The notes: generated by a model from the letters alone, not told the origin. A stretch of DNA of 64,000 nucleotides from Nocardia cyriacigeorgica GUH-2 (GCF_000284035.1 NC_016887.1:5270001-5334000); one strand, 5' to 3'; shown: positions 17,019-25,106, counted from the first letter of the stretch. Numbers and translations: made by a program.

Positions 17019-17819
17019 ATGAACAACCTGCATCGTGAACTCGCGCCGATCACCTCCGAGGCCTGGTCGGCGATCGAGGAAGAGGCCACCCGCACCTTCA
17101 AGCGGCATATCGCGGGCCGCCGCGTGGTCGACCTGTCCGGTCCACACGGCACGGCCTACTCCGCGGTCGGCCTCGGCCGCACCGCCCCCATCACCGCCCC
17201 CGACGACGGTGTGCAGGCCCGCCAGCGCCTGGTCGCGCCGCTGGTGGAGCTGCGCGTGCCGTTCACGCTCTCGCGCGAGGAACTCGACAACGTCGAGCGC
17301 GGCGCCCAGGACGCCGACCTGGATCCGGTCAAGGATGCCGCCAAGCGCATCGCCTGGGCCGAGGATCGTGCGATCTTCGAGGGCTATCCGGCCGCGAACA
17401 TCACCGGCATCCGGGCCAGCGCCTCGAACGCGCCGGTCGCGGTGCCCAGCGATCCTCGGCTGGTGCCGGAGGCGGTGGCGCAGGCGCTGAGCGAGCTGCG
17501 GCTGGCCGGTGTGGACGGCCCCTATTCGGTGCTGCTGAGCGCCGACCTCTACACCGCCGTCAGCGAGACCTCCGACCACGGCCACCCCATCCGCACCCAC
17601 ATCGAGCGCCTCATCCCCGAGGGCGAGATCATCTGGGCGCCCGCCATCGACGGTGCGTTCGTGCTCACCACCCGCGGCGGCGACTTCGATCTCCAGATCG
17701 GCCAGGACCTCTCGATCGGTTACCTGAGCCACGAGGCGGAATCGGTGCAACTGTACTTCCAGCAGAGCCTGACCTTCCTGGTCTACACCGCCGAGGCGGC
17801 CGTCGCGCTGCAAGCCTGA
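17019..17819 (+). CDS. Encapsulin nanocompartment shell protein (family 1)
   Basis: A 266-residue HK97-fold shell protein, the length of T=1 family 1 encapsulins. Family segments are MNNLHRELAPITSEAWSAIEEEA at the N terminus (the cargo-peptide docking region), FKRHIAGRRVVDLSGPHG, the E-loop region LRVPFTLSREELDNVERGA, and the C-terminal DLSIGYLSHEAESVQLYFQQSLTF. The ribosome site AAAAGGAG lies inside the end of the DyP gene, so the pair is coupled. It assembles into an icosahedral cage that encloses the DyP peroxidase through its C-terminal peptide. Confidence 0.96.
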   Translation: MNNLHRELAPITSEAWSAIEEEATRTFKRHIAGRRVVDLSGPHGTAYSAVGLGRTAPITAPDDGVQARQRLVAPLVELRVPFTLSREELDNVERGAQDADLDPVKDAAKRIAWAEDRAIFEGYPAANITGIRASASNAPVAVPSDPRLVPEAVAQALSELRLAGVDGPYSVLLSADLYTAVSETSDHGHPIRTHIERLIPEGEIIWAPAIDGAFVLTTRGGDFDLQIGQDLSIGYLSHEAESVQLYFQQSLTFLVYTAEAAVALQA

Positions 17820-17830
17820 GCCGTCTACTG

Positions 17831-18427
17831 GTGGCGACGTCCGCGCCGCGGCAGTATGGTCCTGACCAGCCTGTCGCGGTAGCGGATGGAGACGAGATGA
17901 CGTTGGTGCACGCGGGCGTGGTGCCCACCAAGCGCGCGATGATCTACGGCGTGCTCGGTATCGCCGTCACCGTCGCGCTGTGCCTGGGCACCATCGCCGC
18001 GTTCGGAATGAATCGCGTGTTCACCGGGTTGCTCGCCGGTGCGATCGCGGGCGTGGCGGTGCTCGTCGCGCTGTTCACCCGCGACGCCGTCGTGCTCACC
18101 GAAGGCGCCATCTACCGCCGCACGCCGTGGGCCGAGACCAGCATCGACTGGGATCGCGTGGTCGCGGGCCGGTTCACCCTCGACGAGCGCGCCCGCTGGT
18201 CCCTGGCACTGGACCTGACCGGCGGGGACGAAGAGCACGGCGAACTCGTGCTGCTGTCGATCCCGCCGGTGAGCGGACCGGTGTCGAGCGCCTACGACAT
18301 GCGCAAACGGGAACAGGTCGATCAGATCCGGAACATGCTGCGCCGCAAGAAGATCCCGGTAATGGTGTTGCCGGAGATCGCGGGGGCGTTGCACGAGCAT
18401 TGGAATATCGCGCCGCCTACGCACTGA
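17831..18427 (+). CDS. Small membrane protein with PH-like domain
   Basis: A 198-residue protein with two predicted membrane helices (about residues 35-58 and 62-82: AMIYGVLGIAVTVALCLGTIAAF and FTGLLAGAIAGVAVLVALF), followed by a cytoplasmic beta-rich domain (DAVVLTEGAIYRRTPWAETSIDWDRVV) resembling bacterial PH-like / YdbS-type domains. GTG 17831 is 11 nt after the encapsulin stop, so it may belong to the same transcript. Function is unknown; a link to the nanocompartment is only suggested by position. Confidence 0.75.
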   Translation: MATSAPRQYGPDQPVAVADGDEMTLVHAGVVPTKRAMIYGVLGIAVTVALCLGTIAAFGMNRVFTGLLAGAIAGVAVLVALFTRDAVVLTEGAIYRRTPWAETSIDWDRVVAGRFTLDERARWSLALDLTGGDEEHGELVLLSIPPVSGPVSSAYDMRKREQVDQIRNMLRRKKIPVMVLPEIAGALHEHWNIAPPTH

Positions 18428-18496
18428 GGGAAGGGTTGCGGCCGTGTGCGGTGCGCCGGTGGCCGAGGCATTCGATCACCGTGCAGCCGAGCCGCC

Positions 18497-18537
18497 GGGT
18501 GGCCGAGTCGCTGGGTGGCCGAGTCGCTGGGTGGCCG
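18497..18537. repeat. 16-bp tandem repeat in intergenic region
   Basis: The unit GGGTGGCCGAGTCGCT occurs twice in perfect tandem (18497-18512, 18513-18528), followed by a 9-nt third partial copy. It lies in the 140-nt gap between the PH-domain gene and the TerD gene. Nothing else is visible in that gap. Confidence 0.7.
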
Positions 18538-18567
18538 GGTGCACCGTCCTCGGATACGTTGGCAGTC

Positions 18568-19746
18568 GTGTCGATGATGAAGGGCGCCAACGTCGCTGTT
18601 CCACTGGCCGCGGTTCGCGTCGAATTGGGATGGCGATCCGGGCCCGGCGTTCCCGACGCCGACGCGTCAGCGCTGCTGCTGGCCGGCGGTAAGGTCCGCT
18701 CCGACAACGATTTCGTGTTCTACAACCAGCCCGCGCACCCGTCGGGTGCGGTGCGGCACGAGGGGAAACAGCAGGGAGCGCAGGTCATCGATTTGCTTGC
18801 TGTGCAGTTGGATCGCGTCGAACCCCAGATCGACACCATCGTCATCGCCGCCTCCGCCGACGGCGGCACCTTCGCCCAATTCCACGGCTTGTACGTGCGC
18901 CTGCTCGACCCCGCGAACGGCACCGAGATCGCGCGCTTCGACAGCACCGGCGCCACTACCGAAACCGCTTACGTGCTCGGCGAGTTGTACCGCAGACAGG
19001 GCGGGTGGAAGTTCCGCGCGGTCGGGCAGGGCTACGACACCGGGCTGTCCGGTCTCGCCACCGATTTCGGTATCTCGGTCGACGACGAACCGGCACCTGC
19101 GCCCGCACAGCAGCCCGCCGCGATCAACATGACCAAGATGTCGCTGACCAAAGAGGAGCCCTCGGTCTCGCTCACCAAACGCGGCGCCACCGGCGGCACC
19201 ATGCGGGTGAACCTGAACTGGTCCAGCGCGGGTCGCGGCTTCCTCGGCAAACGTGGCCCGACCGTCGACCTCGATCTGTGCTGTCTGTGGGAGCTGACCA
19301 ACGGGAGCAAGGGTCTCGTGCACGCGGTCGGCAGCTTCGGCTCGCTCGACAGCCCGCCGTACGTCCGGCTCGACAAGGACGATCGCACCGGTGACGAAGC
19401 GACCGGCGAGAACCTCGATATCAACCTCGACCACGTCAGCGAGTTCCGCCGCCTGCTGGTCTACGCGAACATCTACGAAGGCGCGCCCGACCTGCGCGGC
19501 GTCCGCGCCACCGCGACCCTCTACCCCGTCGGCTCGCCGCCCATCGAAATGGAAGTCGACGGGTGCACCGACAATTCCCGCGCCATCGTGCTGGCCCTGA
19601 TCGAGAACGTCGGCGGCGAACTGGTGGTCCGCCGCGAGGGCCGGTTCATCCCGCCGCCCGCCGAGCCGCCCCGCTGGGTGAACAAGGCGGTCGACCAGGC
19701 CTACGGATGGGGGTTGGAGTGGGTTCCGGCCAAGGGGAAAGCCTGA
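18568..19746 (+). CDS. TerD/TerA-type stress protein with two TerD domains
   Basis: A 392-residue cytoplasmic protein. The first TerD domain (about residues 1-165) shows the KGANVAVPLAAVRVELGW start, SDNDFVFYNQPAHPSGAVRH and VIDLLAVQLDRVEPQIDTIVIAASADGG. After an Ala/Pro-rich linker a second TerD-like domain follows (DLDLCCLWELTNGSKGLVHAVG, RLLVYANIYEGA), as in TerA proteins. TerD domains bind Ca2+ in acidic loops and are linked to tellurite and general stress resistance. GTG 18568 and two ATGs just inside it (18574, 18577) are equivalent candidates; a long in-frame upstream extension overlaps the PH-domain gene and is shadow. No other ter gene is adjacent. Confidence 0.88.
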   Translation: MSMMKGANVAVPLAAVRVELGWRSGPGVPDADASALLLAGGKVRSDNDFVFYNQPAHPSGAVRHEGKQQGAQVIDLLAVQLDRVEPQIDTIVIAASADGGTFAQFHGLYVRLLDPANGTEIARFDSTGATTETAYVLGELYRRQGGWKFRAVGQGYDTGLSGLATDFGISVDDEPAPAPAQQPAAINMTKMSLTKEEPSVSLTKRGATGGTMRVNLNWSSAGRGFLGKRGPTVDLDLCCLWELTNGSKGLVHAVGSFGSLDSPPYVRLDKDDRTGDEATGENLDINLDHVSEFRRLLVYANIYEGAPDLRGVRATATLYPVGSPPIEMEVDGCTDNSRAIVLALIENVGGELVVRREGRFIPPPAEPPRWVNKAVDQAYGWGLEWVPAKGKA

Positions 19747-19788
19747 GCGGGTTCAGCGCGTGGTGGTCAACTCGCAGGTCTGCGGAGA

Positions 19789-20937
19789 TCAGCGGAGGTC
19801 TCGGAAGAACTCACGGATATCGGCGGTGAGCAGCACCGGCTCCTCGAGGGCCGCGAAATGACCGCCGCGGTCGACGTCGATCCAGCGGGTGATCGTGTCG
19901 GCCGTGCCCGCGTACTTGCGGATCGCCACATCATGGGCGAATACGATCACCCCGGTGGGCACGCCCGAGTTCTGCTTCTCGACGCCCCACGGCGCGTCCT
20001 GCGCGTATCCGACGTAGGCCGCCGAACCCGCCGTGCCGGTGAGCCAGTACAGCATCACGTTGGTCAGCAGCCGGTCCTGGTCGATGATCTGGTCCGGGTC
20101 CACCGTGCGGGGATGGGTCCATTCGCGGAATTTGTCCATGATCCAAGCCAATTGGCCGACCGGTGAGTCGACCAGGCCGTAGGCGAGGGTCTGCGGGCGG
20201 GTGGACTGGATCGAGATGTAGCCGAATTCTTCCTGCATGAATGCCTCGGTTCGGCGTACTCGGTCGCGTTCCAGGTCGGTCAGCGTCGCCAGTTCTTCCT
20301 CCGCCAGTGGCAGCGGCAGGAAGTCGCCCACACCGCCGTTGACGTGCACGCCTGCCACGCGCTGCGGTGCCACGCGACCCACCTCCGGGCTCACCGCTGC
20401 GCCGATATCGCCACCCTGCACGCCGAAGCGCTCATACCCGAGCCGCGACATCAATTCCGCCCAGGCCGTCGCGATCCGCTCGACCGTCCAGCCGGCCTCG
20501 GTGACCGGGCCGGAGAACCCGAATCCGGGCAGCGACGGGATGACCACATGGAACGCGTCGGCCGGGTCGCCGCCGTGGGCGCGGGGGTCGGTGAGCGGGC
20601 CGATGAGGTCGAGGAATTCGACGATGGAACCCGGCCAGCCGTGGGTGAGGATCAGCGGCAACGCGTCCGGTTCGGGTGAGCGGACGTGCAGGAAATGGAT
20701 CAGCTGCCCATCGATCTCGGTGGTGAACTGCGGGAACTCGTTGAGCCCGCGTTCGGCGGCACGCCAGTCGTAGTCGTTCCGCCAGTAGGCGACCAGTTCG
20801 CGCAGCCAGCCCGTGGGGACGCCGGTGTCCCAGTCGTCGCCGGGCAGGGGCGCGGGCCAGCGGGTTACGTCGAGCCTGCGATGCAGGTCGTCCAGGTCGC
20901 TCTGCGGGATGTCGATGCGGAAGGGGGTGATGGTCAT
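19789..20937 (-). CDS. Epoxide hydrolase (EHN family)
   Basis: A 382-residue alpha/beta hydrolase with the N-terminal EHN (epoxide hydrolase N-terminus) domain ([24 protein letters not shown]). The catalytic domain follows: [10 protein letters not shown] (oxyanion motif), the nucleophile Asp in [10 protein letters not shown], and the catalytic His in [10 protein letters not shown]. The lid tyrosine candidates lie in YAFG-like segments such as LAYGLVDSP. It hydrates epoxides to diols; juvenile-hormone/microsomal-type similarity is expected, the real substrate is unknown. It is divergent from a WYL regulator across a perfect 8-bp inverted repeat, so that protein is the likely regulator. Confidence 0.92.
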   Translation of the reverse strand: MTITPFRIDIPQSDLDDLHRRLDVTRWPAPLPGDDWDTGVPTGWLRELVAYWRNDYDWRAAERGLNEFPQFTTEIDGQLIHFLHVRSPEPDALPLILTHGWPGSIVEFLDLIGPLTDPRAHGGDPADAFHVVIPSLPGFGFSGPVTEAGWTVERIATAWAELMSRLGYERFGVQGGDIGAAVSPEVGRVAPQRVAGVHVNGGVGDFLPLPLAEEELATLTDLERDRVRRTEAFMQEEFGYISIQSTRPQTLAYGLVDSPVGQLAWIMDKFREWTHPRTVDPDQIIDQDRLLTNVMLYWLTGTAGSAAYVGYAQDAPWGVEKQNSGVPTGVIVFAHDVAIRKYAGTADTITRWIDVDRGGHFAALEEPVLLTADIREFFRDLR

Positions 20938-20957
20938 GAGAACTACCGTAGAAACCA

Positions 20958-20980
20958 GTTAGGGCAACTTCGGCCCTAAC
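20958..20980. promoter_or_regulatory. Perfect 8-bp inverted repeat, candidate WYL-regulator operator
   Basis: GTTAGGGC (20958-20965) and GCCCTAAC (20973-20980) flank a 7-nt spacer, between the divergent epoxide hydrolase start (20937) and the WYL regulator start (21000). Spacing and symmetry suit a dimeric regulator. Confidence 0.6.
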
Positions 20981-20999
20981 CGTGCGGCAGACTGAAAAT

Positions 21000-21950
21000 A
21001 TGTGGGAAACCTCGGCGCGACTGCTGCGGCTGCTGTCGCTGTTGCAGGCGCATCGCGAATGGACCGGCGCCGACCTGGCCGCCGAACTCGGCATCGATAT
21101 CCGCACCGTACGCCGCGATATAGACAAGCTGCGCAATCTCGGATATCCGGTCGAAGCGGCCCGCGGTGTCGCCGGCTACCGGCTCGGCGCCGGCACCCAT
21201 CTTCCGCCGCTGTTGCTCGATGACGACGAGGCCGTCGCGGTCGCGATCGGCCTGCGCACCGCCGCCGGCGGCACCATCTCCGGCATCGAAGACAGCTCCC
21301 TGCGAGCACTGACCAAGCTGGAGCAGATGCTGCCCTCCAGATTGCGTCATCGGGTGCGCACCCTGCTCGCCGCGACGGTGAGTGTCGGTGCGGGCGGCCC
21401 CACGGTCGATCCCGACATCCTCACCACCATCGCCGGCGCCATCCGCGACAAACTTCGCCTCCGCTTCGACTACCAAAGCCACGATGGCGCAACAACTCTG
21501 CGCGACACCGAACCCCACCGTCTCGCCCACACGGGCCGCCGCTGGTACCTCATCGCGTGGGATGTCGACCGTGCTGACTGGCGCACCTTCCGCGTCGACC
21601 GCCTGCACCCTCGCACTCCCACCGGCCCCCGTTTCACTCCCCGCGAGGCCCCCGACCCCGACCTGGCCGGCTACGTCTCCGACCAGGTTTCCGTTGCGCC
21701 CTACCGCCATTCCGCCCGGGTGACCATCGGCGTCCCCGCCGAGACCGCAGCCGACCGCATCCCACCCACCATCGGCGTCCTCGAACCGATCGACTCCGAA
21801 TCCTGCACCCTGCGCACCGGTTCCAACTCCCTCGACGAACTGGCGATCTACCTGGCCCTGTTCGACCTCCCAATCCGCATCCACGAACCACCCGAACTGA
21901 TCGCCCGCGTCCGCGAACTCACCGCACGGTTGCGCGCGGCTATCGAGTGA
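21000..21950 (+). CDS. YafY-type HTH/WYL-domain transcriptional regulator
   Basis: A 316-residue regulator. An N-terminal DeoR-like HTH_11 domain (SARLLRLLSLLQAHREWTGADLAAELGIDIRTVRRDIDKLRNLGYPV) is followed by the WYL domain (RFDYQSHDG, EPHRLAHTGRRWYLIAWDVDR, WRTFRVDRL) and a C-terminal WCX-like region. ATG 21000 (MWETSARLL) is chosen; an in-frame GTG at 20982 adds six residues. WYL domains bind ligands or nucleic acid. It probably controls the divergent epoxide hydrolase. Confidence 0.9.
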   Translation: MWETSARLLRLLSLLQAHREWTGADLAAELGIDIRTVRRDIDKLRNLGYPVEAARGVAGYRLGAGTHLPPLLLDDDEAVAVAIGLRTAAGGTISGIEDSSLRALTKLEQMLPSRLRHRVRTLLAATVSVGAGGPTVDPDILTTIAGAIRDKLRLRFDYQSHDGATTLRDTEPHRLAHTGRRWYLIAWDVDRADWRTFRVDRLHPRTPTGPRFTPREAPDPDLAGYVSDQVSVAPYRHSARVTIGVPAETAADRIPPTIGVLEPIDSESCTLRTGSNSLDELAIYLALFDLPIRIHEPPELIARVRELTARLRAAIE

Positions 21951-22030
21951 GGACCGTTCCTCGCCAAGGCCGTCGCCGCACCTTTCGTGTCTTCCAACCT
22001 GTGCGAGGTGCTCCCGTGGTACGAACTGGA

Positions 22031-22333
22031 TCAGGCCGTGGTCACCGGCGTGTTCTGACCGGTGCGAATCCGCCACTCGTCATTCCGGCACTCGACGGTC
22101 AGGATGATGACACCATGCATCGGATCGTCTGCCGGTCCACCATGATCGCAGGTCCGCTGCCGCGCCACGATCTGCACGACGGTCGCCGCGAGCCGAACCG
22201 TCCCCTCATGCCGATACCTGACGCTGACCCCATGCAACGGCCCACCCGGAGCTAACACGAAGCGCTGCTTGGCCAGCAACTCGTCCCGATCGGTACACGC
22301 TGCGCATCGACCGAACCGAGGGCGGGCAGTCAC
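22031..22333 (-). CDS. Hypothetical small Cys-containing protein coupled to tetR
   Basis: A 100-residue protein starting at a GTG that overlaps the stop of the upstream tetR gene by 4 nt (GTGA on the minus strand), which supports a real, coupled gene. It has an N-terminal CAAC pair followed by a mostly beta pattern (VSVRYRHEGTVRLAATVVQIV, GVIILTVEC) and two further Cys. A small zinc-binding fold is conceivable but not shown. I do not recognise a family. The competing plus-strand frame over the same region (21947-22255) has lower-quality sequence. Confidence 0.6.
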   Translation of the reverse strand: MTARPRFGRCAACTDRDELLAKQRFVLAPGGPLHGVSVRYRHEGTVRLAATVVQIVARQRTCDHGGPADDPMHGVIILTVECRNDEWRIRTGQNTPVTTA

Positions 22334-22965
22334 GAATCATGCTCTGGCGCAGCGCGGTCCGAAAGACCGTCGAGGATTACCTCGAGGCCGGCGTTGAATT
22401 CGTCTTCGGGCGGGACGGATCGGGCGTCGGTGGCCGTCTGCGCCAAAAAGGGGAACTCGTCGGACGGGAGGGTGGCCATGGCGGCGGTGCCTGGGCCGGA
22501 GAGGGCGGCGTAGTGCTCGTTTTGCAGGAAGCCGAGTAGGTAGGCGATGAGGGTGCGTTGGGCGACGACGCGGTCGAGGCCGGTGAGGCCGCCGGCGGTG
22601 AGGGCCGAGAGCATGGCCTCGATCAGGCCGAGGGCGGCGCGGGCGGCGTGGCGGTGGCGCAGGATCAGCGGGACGGTGTCGGGGTGTTCGGCGGCGGCGA
22701 GGCGGGTGCGGTCGAGCAGTAGGCGGATGCGGTCGCGCCAGGTCAGCTGGGGCGGGAGGGTGAGGTCGACGGCGGTGAAGACGCGTTCGACCACGAGGAC
22801 CTCGAGGGCGGTGCGGTCGGCGACGTAGCGGTAGAGGGCCATGGTCGCCATGCCGAGTTCCTTGGCGACCGCGCGCATGGTGAGGGCGTCGATGCCATCG
22901 CGGTCGATCACGGCGAGGGCGGCGCCGGACAGATCGTCGGTGGTCAGGGAACGGGGGCGGGGCAC
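22330..22965 (-). CDS. TetR family transcriptional regulator
   Basis: A 211-residue regulator. The HTH region LTTDDLSGAALAVIDRDGIDALTMRAVAKELGMATMALYRYVADRTALEVL matches the TetR_C (TetR-class II type) proteins of Actinobacteria; the C-terminal ligand domain follows (TWRDRIRLLLDRTRLAAAEHP). GTG 22965 (VPRPRSLT) gives the usual N terminus; an in-frame GTG at 23019 would extend it into the promoter region. It is divergent from the peroxiredoxin-like / YHS pair, the likely target, with repeat motifs between them. Confidence 0.88.
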   Translation of the reverse strand: MPRPRSLTTDDLSGAALAVIDRDGIDALTMRAVAKELGMATMALYRYVADRTALEVLVVERVFTAVDLTLPPQLTWRDRIRLLLDRTRLAAAEHPDTVPLILRHRHAARAALGLIEAMLSALTAGGLTGLDRVVAQRTLIAYLLGFLQNEHYAALSGPGTAAMATLPSDEFPFLAQTATDARSVPPEDEFNAGLEVILDGLSDRAAPEHDS

Positions 22966-22968
22966 GGA

Positions 22969-22996
22969 TTGACAGCGTACGTGATACGCGCATACT
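22969..22996 (+). promoter_or_regulatory. Candidate sigma-70-type promoter for the peroxiredoxin-like operon
   Basis: TTGACA (22969-22974) is separated by 16 nt from CATACT (22991-22996), 36 nt before the start at 23033. A perfect -35 hexamer is rare in this GC-rich DNA. Confidence 0.5.
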
Positions 22997-23010
22997 GGAC
23001 GTAGGCGTAC
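22975..23010. promoter_or_regulatory. Repeat motifs over the promoter, candidate TetR operator
   Basis: TACGC (22985-22989) and GCGTA (23005-23009) form an inverted repeat, and GCGTAC is directly repeated at 22975-22980 and 23005-23010. Together they overlap the candidate -10 box, as expected for TetR repression. Confidence 0.4.
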
Positions 23011-23032
23011 TTTGTACACTTAAGGAGTTCCG

Positions 23033-23608
23033 ATGCCGTTCCCCTCCACCGTCGCCGGCCGGCGGCTCGTCACCATCGGCGGCGCGCCGGTGCCGATTCC
23101 CGATCCCGATTGCCTGATCCATCTGCAATTCCGCAGGTTCGCGGGCTGCCCGGTGTGCAGTCTGCATCTGCGGTCGATCGCGAATCGGCTGGACGAGATC
23201 TCCGCGGCGAATGTCCGCGAGGTCGTCGTCTTCCATTCCAGTGCCGACGAGCTGCGGAAATACACCGCCGACCTGCCGATGGCCGTGATCGCCGACCCCG
23301 ATCGCCGCCTCTACCGCGAGTTCGGCGTCGAGTCGGCACCGCGCGCCCTGCTCGATCCGCGTGCCTGGCCCACCATCGTGCGCGGGGTCGTCAGCGAGCT
23401 ACGGGCGTTGCGCCGGCCCGGGCACGTGGCACCGCCGGTCCTTCCTGAAGGCGGGCGCCTCGGCCTGCCTGCAGATTTCCTCATCGCTCCCGACGGCCGC
23501 GTGGTGGCGAGCAAACTCGGCCGGCATGCCGACGATCAGTGGTCGGTCGACGAACTGCTGGCGCATGCGGCTTCACACCTGCTGTCCCCGAAGGAGATTC
23601 ACTCATGA
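23033..23608 (+). CDS. Peroxiredoxin-like (AhpC/TSA) protein with CPVC motif
   Basis: A 191-residue thioredoxin-fold protein. The redox motif is in RRFAGCPVCSLHLR, placed as the peroxidatic/resolving CXXC in peroxiredoxin-like AhpC/TSA family members. Further fold segments are VVVFHSSADEL, AVIADPDRRLYREFGVE and PADFLIAPDGRVVASKLG. It starts at ATG 23033 with a TAAGGAG ribosome site. The next gene overlaps its stop by 4 nt, so they are translated together. It may reduce peroxides or act as a thiol oxidoreductase. It is divergent from tetR. Confidence 0.85.
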   Translation: MPFPSTVAGRRLVTIGGAPVPIPDPDCLIHLQFRRFAGCPVCSLHLRSIANRLDEISAANVREVVVFHSSADELRKYTADLPMAVIADPDRRLYREFGVESAPRALLDPRAWPTIVRGVVSELRALRRPGHVAPPVLPEGGRLGLPADFLIAPDGRVVASKLGRHADDQWSVDELLAHAASHLLSPKEIHS

Positions 23609-24213
23609 TGACCATCGACCTGTACGTATCCGACCCCACCCTGACCGGCGAGCGCGGCCAAGCCCTCGCCGCGCACGTGCTGCACACGATCACCGCCGCC
23701 GATGCCGCACCGGACGCGGTGATGGCGCGTGCCCGCGAATTCACCCACGTCCTCGTGCACCACCCCGCCGCCTGGGCCACCGGTGGGCCGAGCCTGTCCG
23801 GCGCACCGCGCTACCTGGCCCGCGTCACCGTCCCCGGATCATGGGCGGGTCCAGGATTCGGCGACGGCATCTTCCCCCTGATCACCGACGCCATCGCCGA
23901 ATTCGAAGGCGACCAGCAGCGGCTGCGCACCGACCCGCATTGCGTGGTGCAGATCCTCGGCGTGCGCGAACACAACCTCGGCACCACCGGCCGCACCACC
24001 ACCGCCACCGAACTCACCAAAATGATGACCGCCGACTACGACAGCGACGCCGACACCCGCGACATCCCCGACGGCTACGGCGTCGACCCCGTCTGCGGCA
24101 TGACCCTGGAAATCGCCACCGCCGAATTCACCCTCACCCACAACGGCGAGACCCGGGTCTTCTGTGCCCCGGTCTGCCGCAAGGTCTTCGCCGAGGAACA
24201 CACCCTCACATAA
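23605..24213 (+). CDS. Tautomerase/MIF-like protein fused to a YHS metal-binding domain
   Basis: A 202-residue protein coupled to the previous gene (ATGA overlap). The N-terminal part (about residues 1-140) looks like a tautomerase-like alpha/beta fold (IDLYVSDPTLTGERGQALAAHVLHTI, CVVQILGVREHNLGTTGRTTTATELT), but the usual Pro at position 2 is absent, so tautomerase chemistry is doubtful. The C terminus carries a YHS domain (VDPVCGMTLEIATAEFTLTH, RVFCAPVCRKVFAEE) with Cys positions typical of heavy-metal binding. The assignment of the N-terminal part is tentative; the YHS domain is clear. Confidence 0.75.
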   Translation: MMTIDLYVSDPTLTGERGQALAAHVLHTITAADAAPDAVMARAREFTHVLVHHPAAWATGGPSLSGAPRYLARVTVPGSWAGPGFGDGIFPLITDAIAEFEGDQQRLRTDPHCVVQILGVREHNLGTTGRTTTATELTKMMTADYDSDADTRDIPDGYGVDPVCGMTLEIATAEFTLTHNGETRVFCAPVCRKVFAEEHTLT

Positions 24214-24330
24214 GCGTGCCGGCTTGGCAGCTGATCACCGACTCCGCTCCGCCGCAGAGACCAGGAACGGCGCGGAGTCGGCGATCCACGCGATCGCCTC
24301 GTGCCACCGATGCGTGCTCATCCGCCTCCT

Positions 24331-24906
24331 TCAAGGCAAGAGGGCGGCCGGGTCGATCGTGACGTCGAACGGGCTCCGCAAGGTGACCTTCTCCCCTGCC
24401 GGCACCCGATGCGTTTGTTCGTAGGTGTTATCGCTGCCGAGGACGTGGGCGAAGAGGACCGGCAATTCCTCCCCTGGCAACCGGCCCTTGAATGAGTTGA
24501 TCTCGAATCGCCAGTATGCCGGGATCCGAGCTTCCGCGTACAAGACCGGCTTCACCATGCGATCTTGGAGCGTGGTCGAGTCTGAGACAACTTCCACGGC
24601 CAACTGAATCTGTTCGACTGGAATTCCACGCGCGTCCCACGGGATCGGCCCGGTTGCGATGATGACATCGGGGATGGGCTCGTCGGCCATGATCAGCACC
24701 CCGACTCCTTCGAGTACCACAAACTTTGACGGCGCCGCGTCGTCCAGAACACGCACCAGCCGTTGTATCAGCATTTGATGCCGGGGCTTGGGTACAGCAT
24801 TGACGACGAGCAGGCCGTTGAGTACCTCGTAGCGCAACCCGTTCTCCGGAAGGCCGTCGAGATCGGCAGCAGTCCAACGGCCGGCACCCGCAGCAGGTTT
24901 GAGCAT
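24331..24906 (-). CDS. Uma2 family (DUF820) restriction endonuclease-fold protein
   Basis: A 191-residue protein of the Uma2/DUF820 family (PD-(D/E)XK fold). Visible features are WTAADLDGLPENGLRYEVLNGLLVV, the VVLEGVGVLI strand, IPDVIIATG (the catalytic Asp region) and IQLAVEVVSDSTTLQDRMVKPVLYAEARIPAYWRFE (the E-x-x-S and K positions of the fold). ATG 24906 is chosen because AGGAGG sits 8 nt upstream; GTG 24915 is an alternative. The biological role is unknown. It lies downstream of the NRPS terminator on the same strand, so it is likely independent of the synthetase. Confidence 0.85.
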   Translation of the reverse strand: MLKPAAGAGRWTAADLDGLPENGLRYEVLNGLLVVNAVPKPRHQMLIQRLVRVLDDAAPSKFVVLEGVGVLIMADEPIPDVIIATGPIPWDARGIPVEQIQLAVEVVSDSTTLQDRMVKPVLYAEARIPAYWRFEINSFKGRLPGEELPVLFAHVLGSDNTYEQTHRVPAGEKVTLRSPFDVTIDPAALLP

Positions 24907-25072
24907 GGGACGCACCTCCTACCCACCGCGAATGCAGCTGTCCGTGATCGGCCGTCGGCCGGTCGAGCCTTCGACACCATAGCGCCGCTTCGGCCACAAG
25001 CTAACCCGGTGAGCAGTCACCGGACTCGGCGCTCGGGTCCCACTAGGACCACTGTGACCGTGCCGGGCAGAA

Positions 25073-25106
25073 CCGGTGTGAGGCCACGATAATCGCCTCA
25101 CACCGG
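25073..25106 (-). terminator. Terminator-like stem-loop after the NRPS gene
   Basis: CCGGTGTGAGGC (25073-25084) and GCCTCACACCGG (25095-25106) form a perfect 12-bp stem with a 10-nt loop, 13 nt after the NRPS stop codon on the minus strand. There is no long T-tract. It is the strongest hairpin seen in the window. Confidence 0.75.

Noticed and set aside
17980-18567. Upstream extension of the TerD frame
   Set aside because: It overlaps the PH-domain gene in another frame and has no protein-like sequence; the TerD domain begins at 18568.
21947-22255. 102-residue plus-strand frame after the WYL regulator
   Set aside because: Unusual composition, no domain, and it opposes the better-supported minus-strand small gene coupled to tetR.
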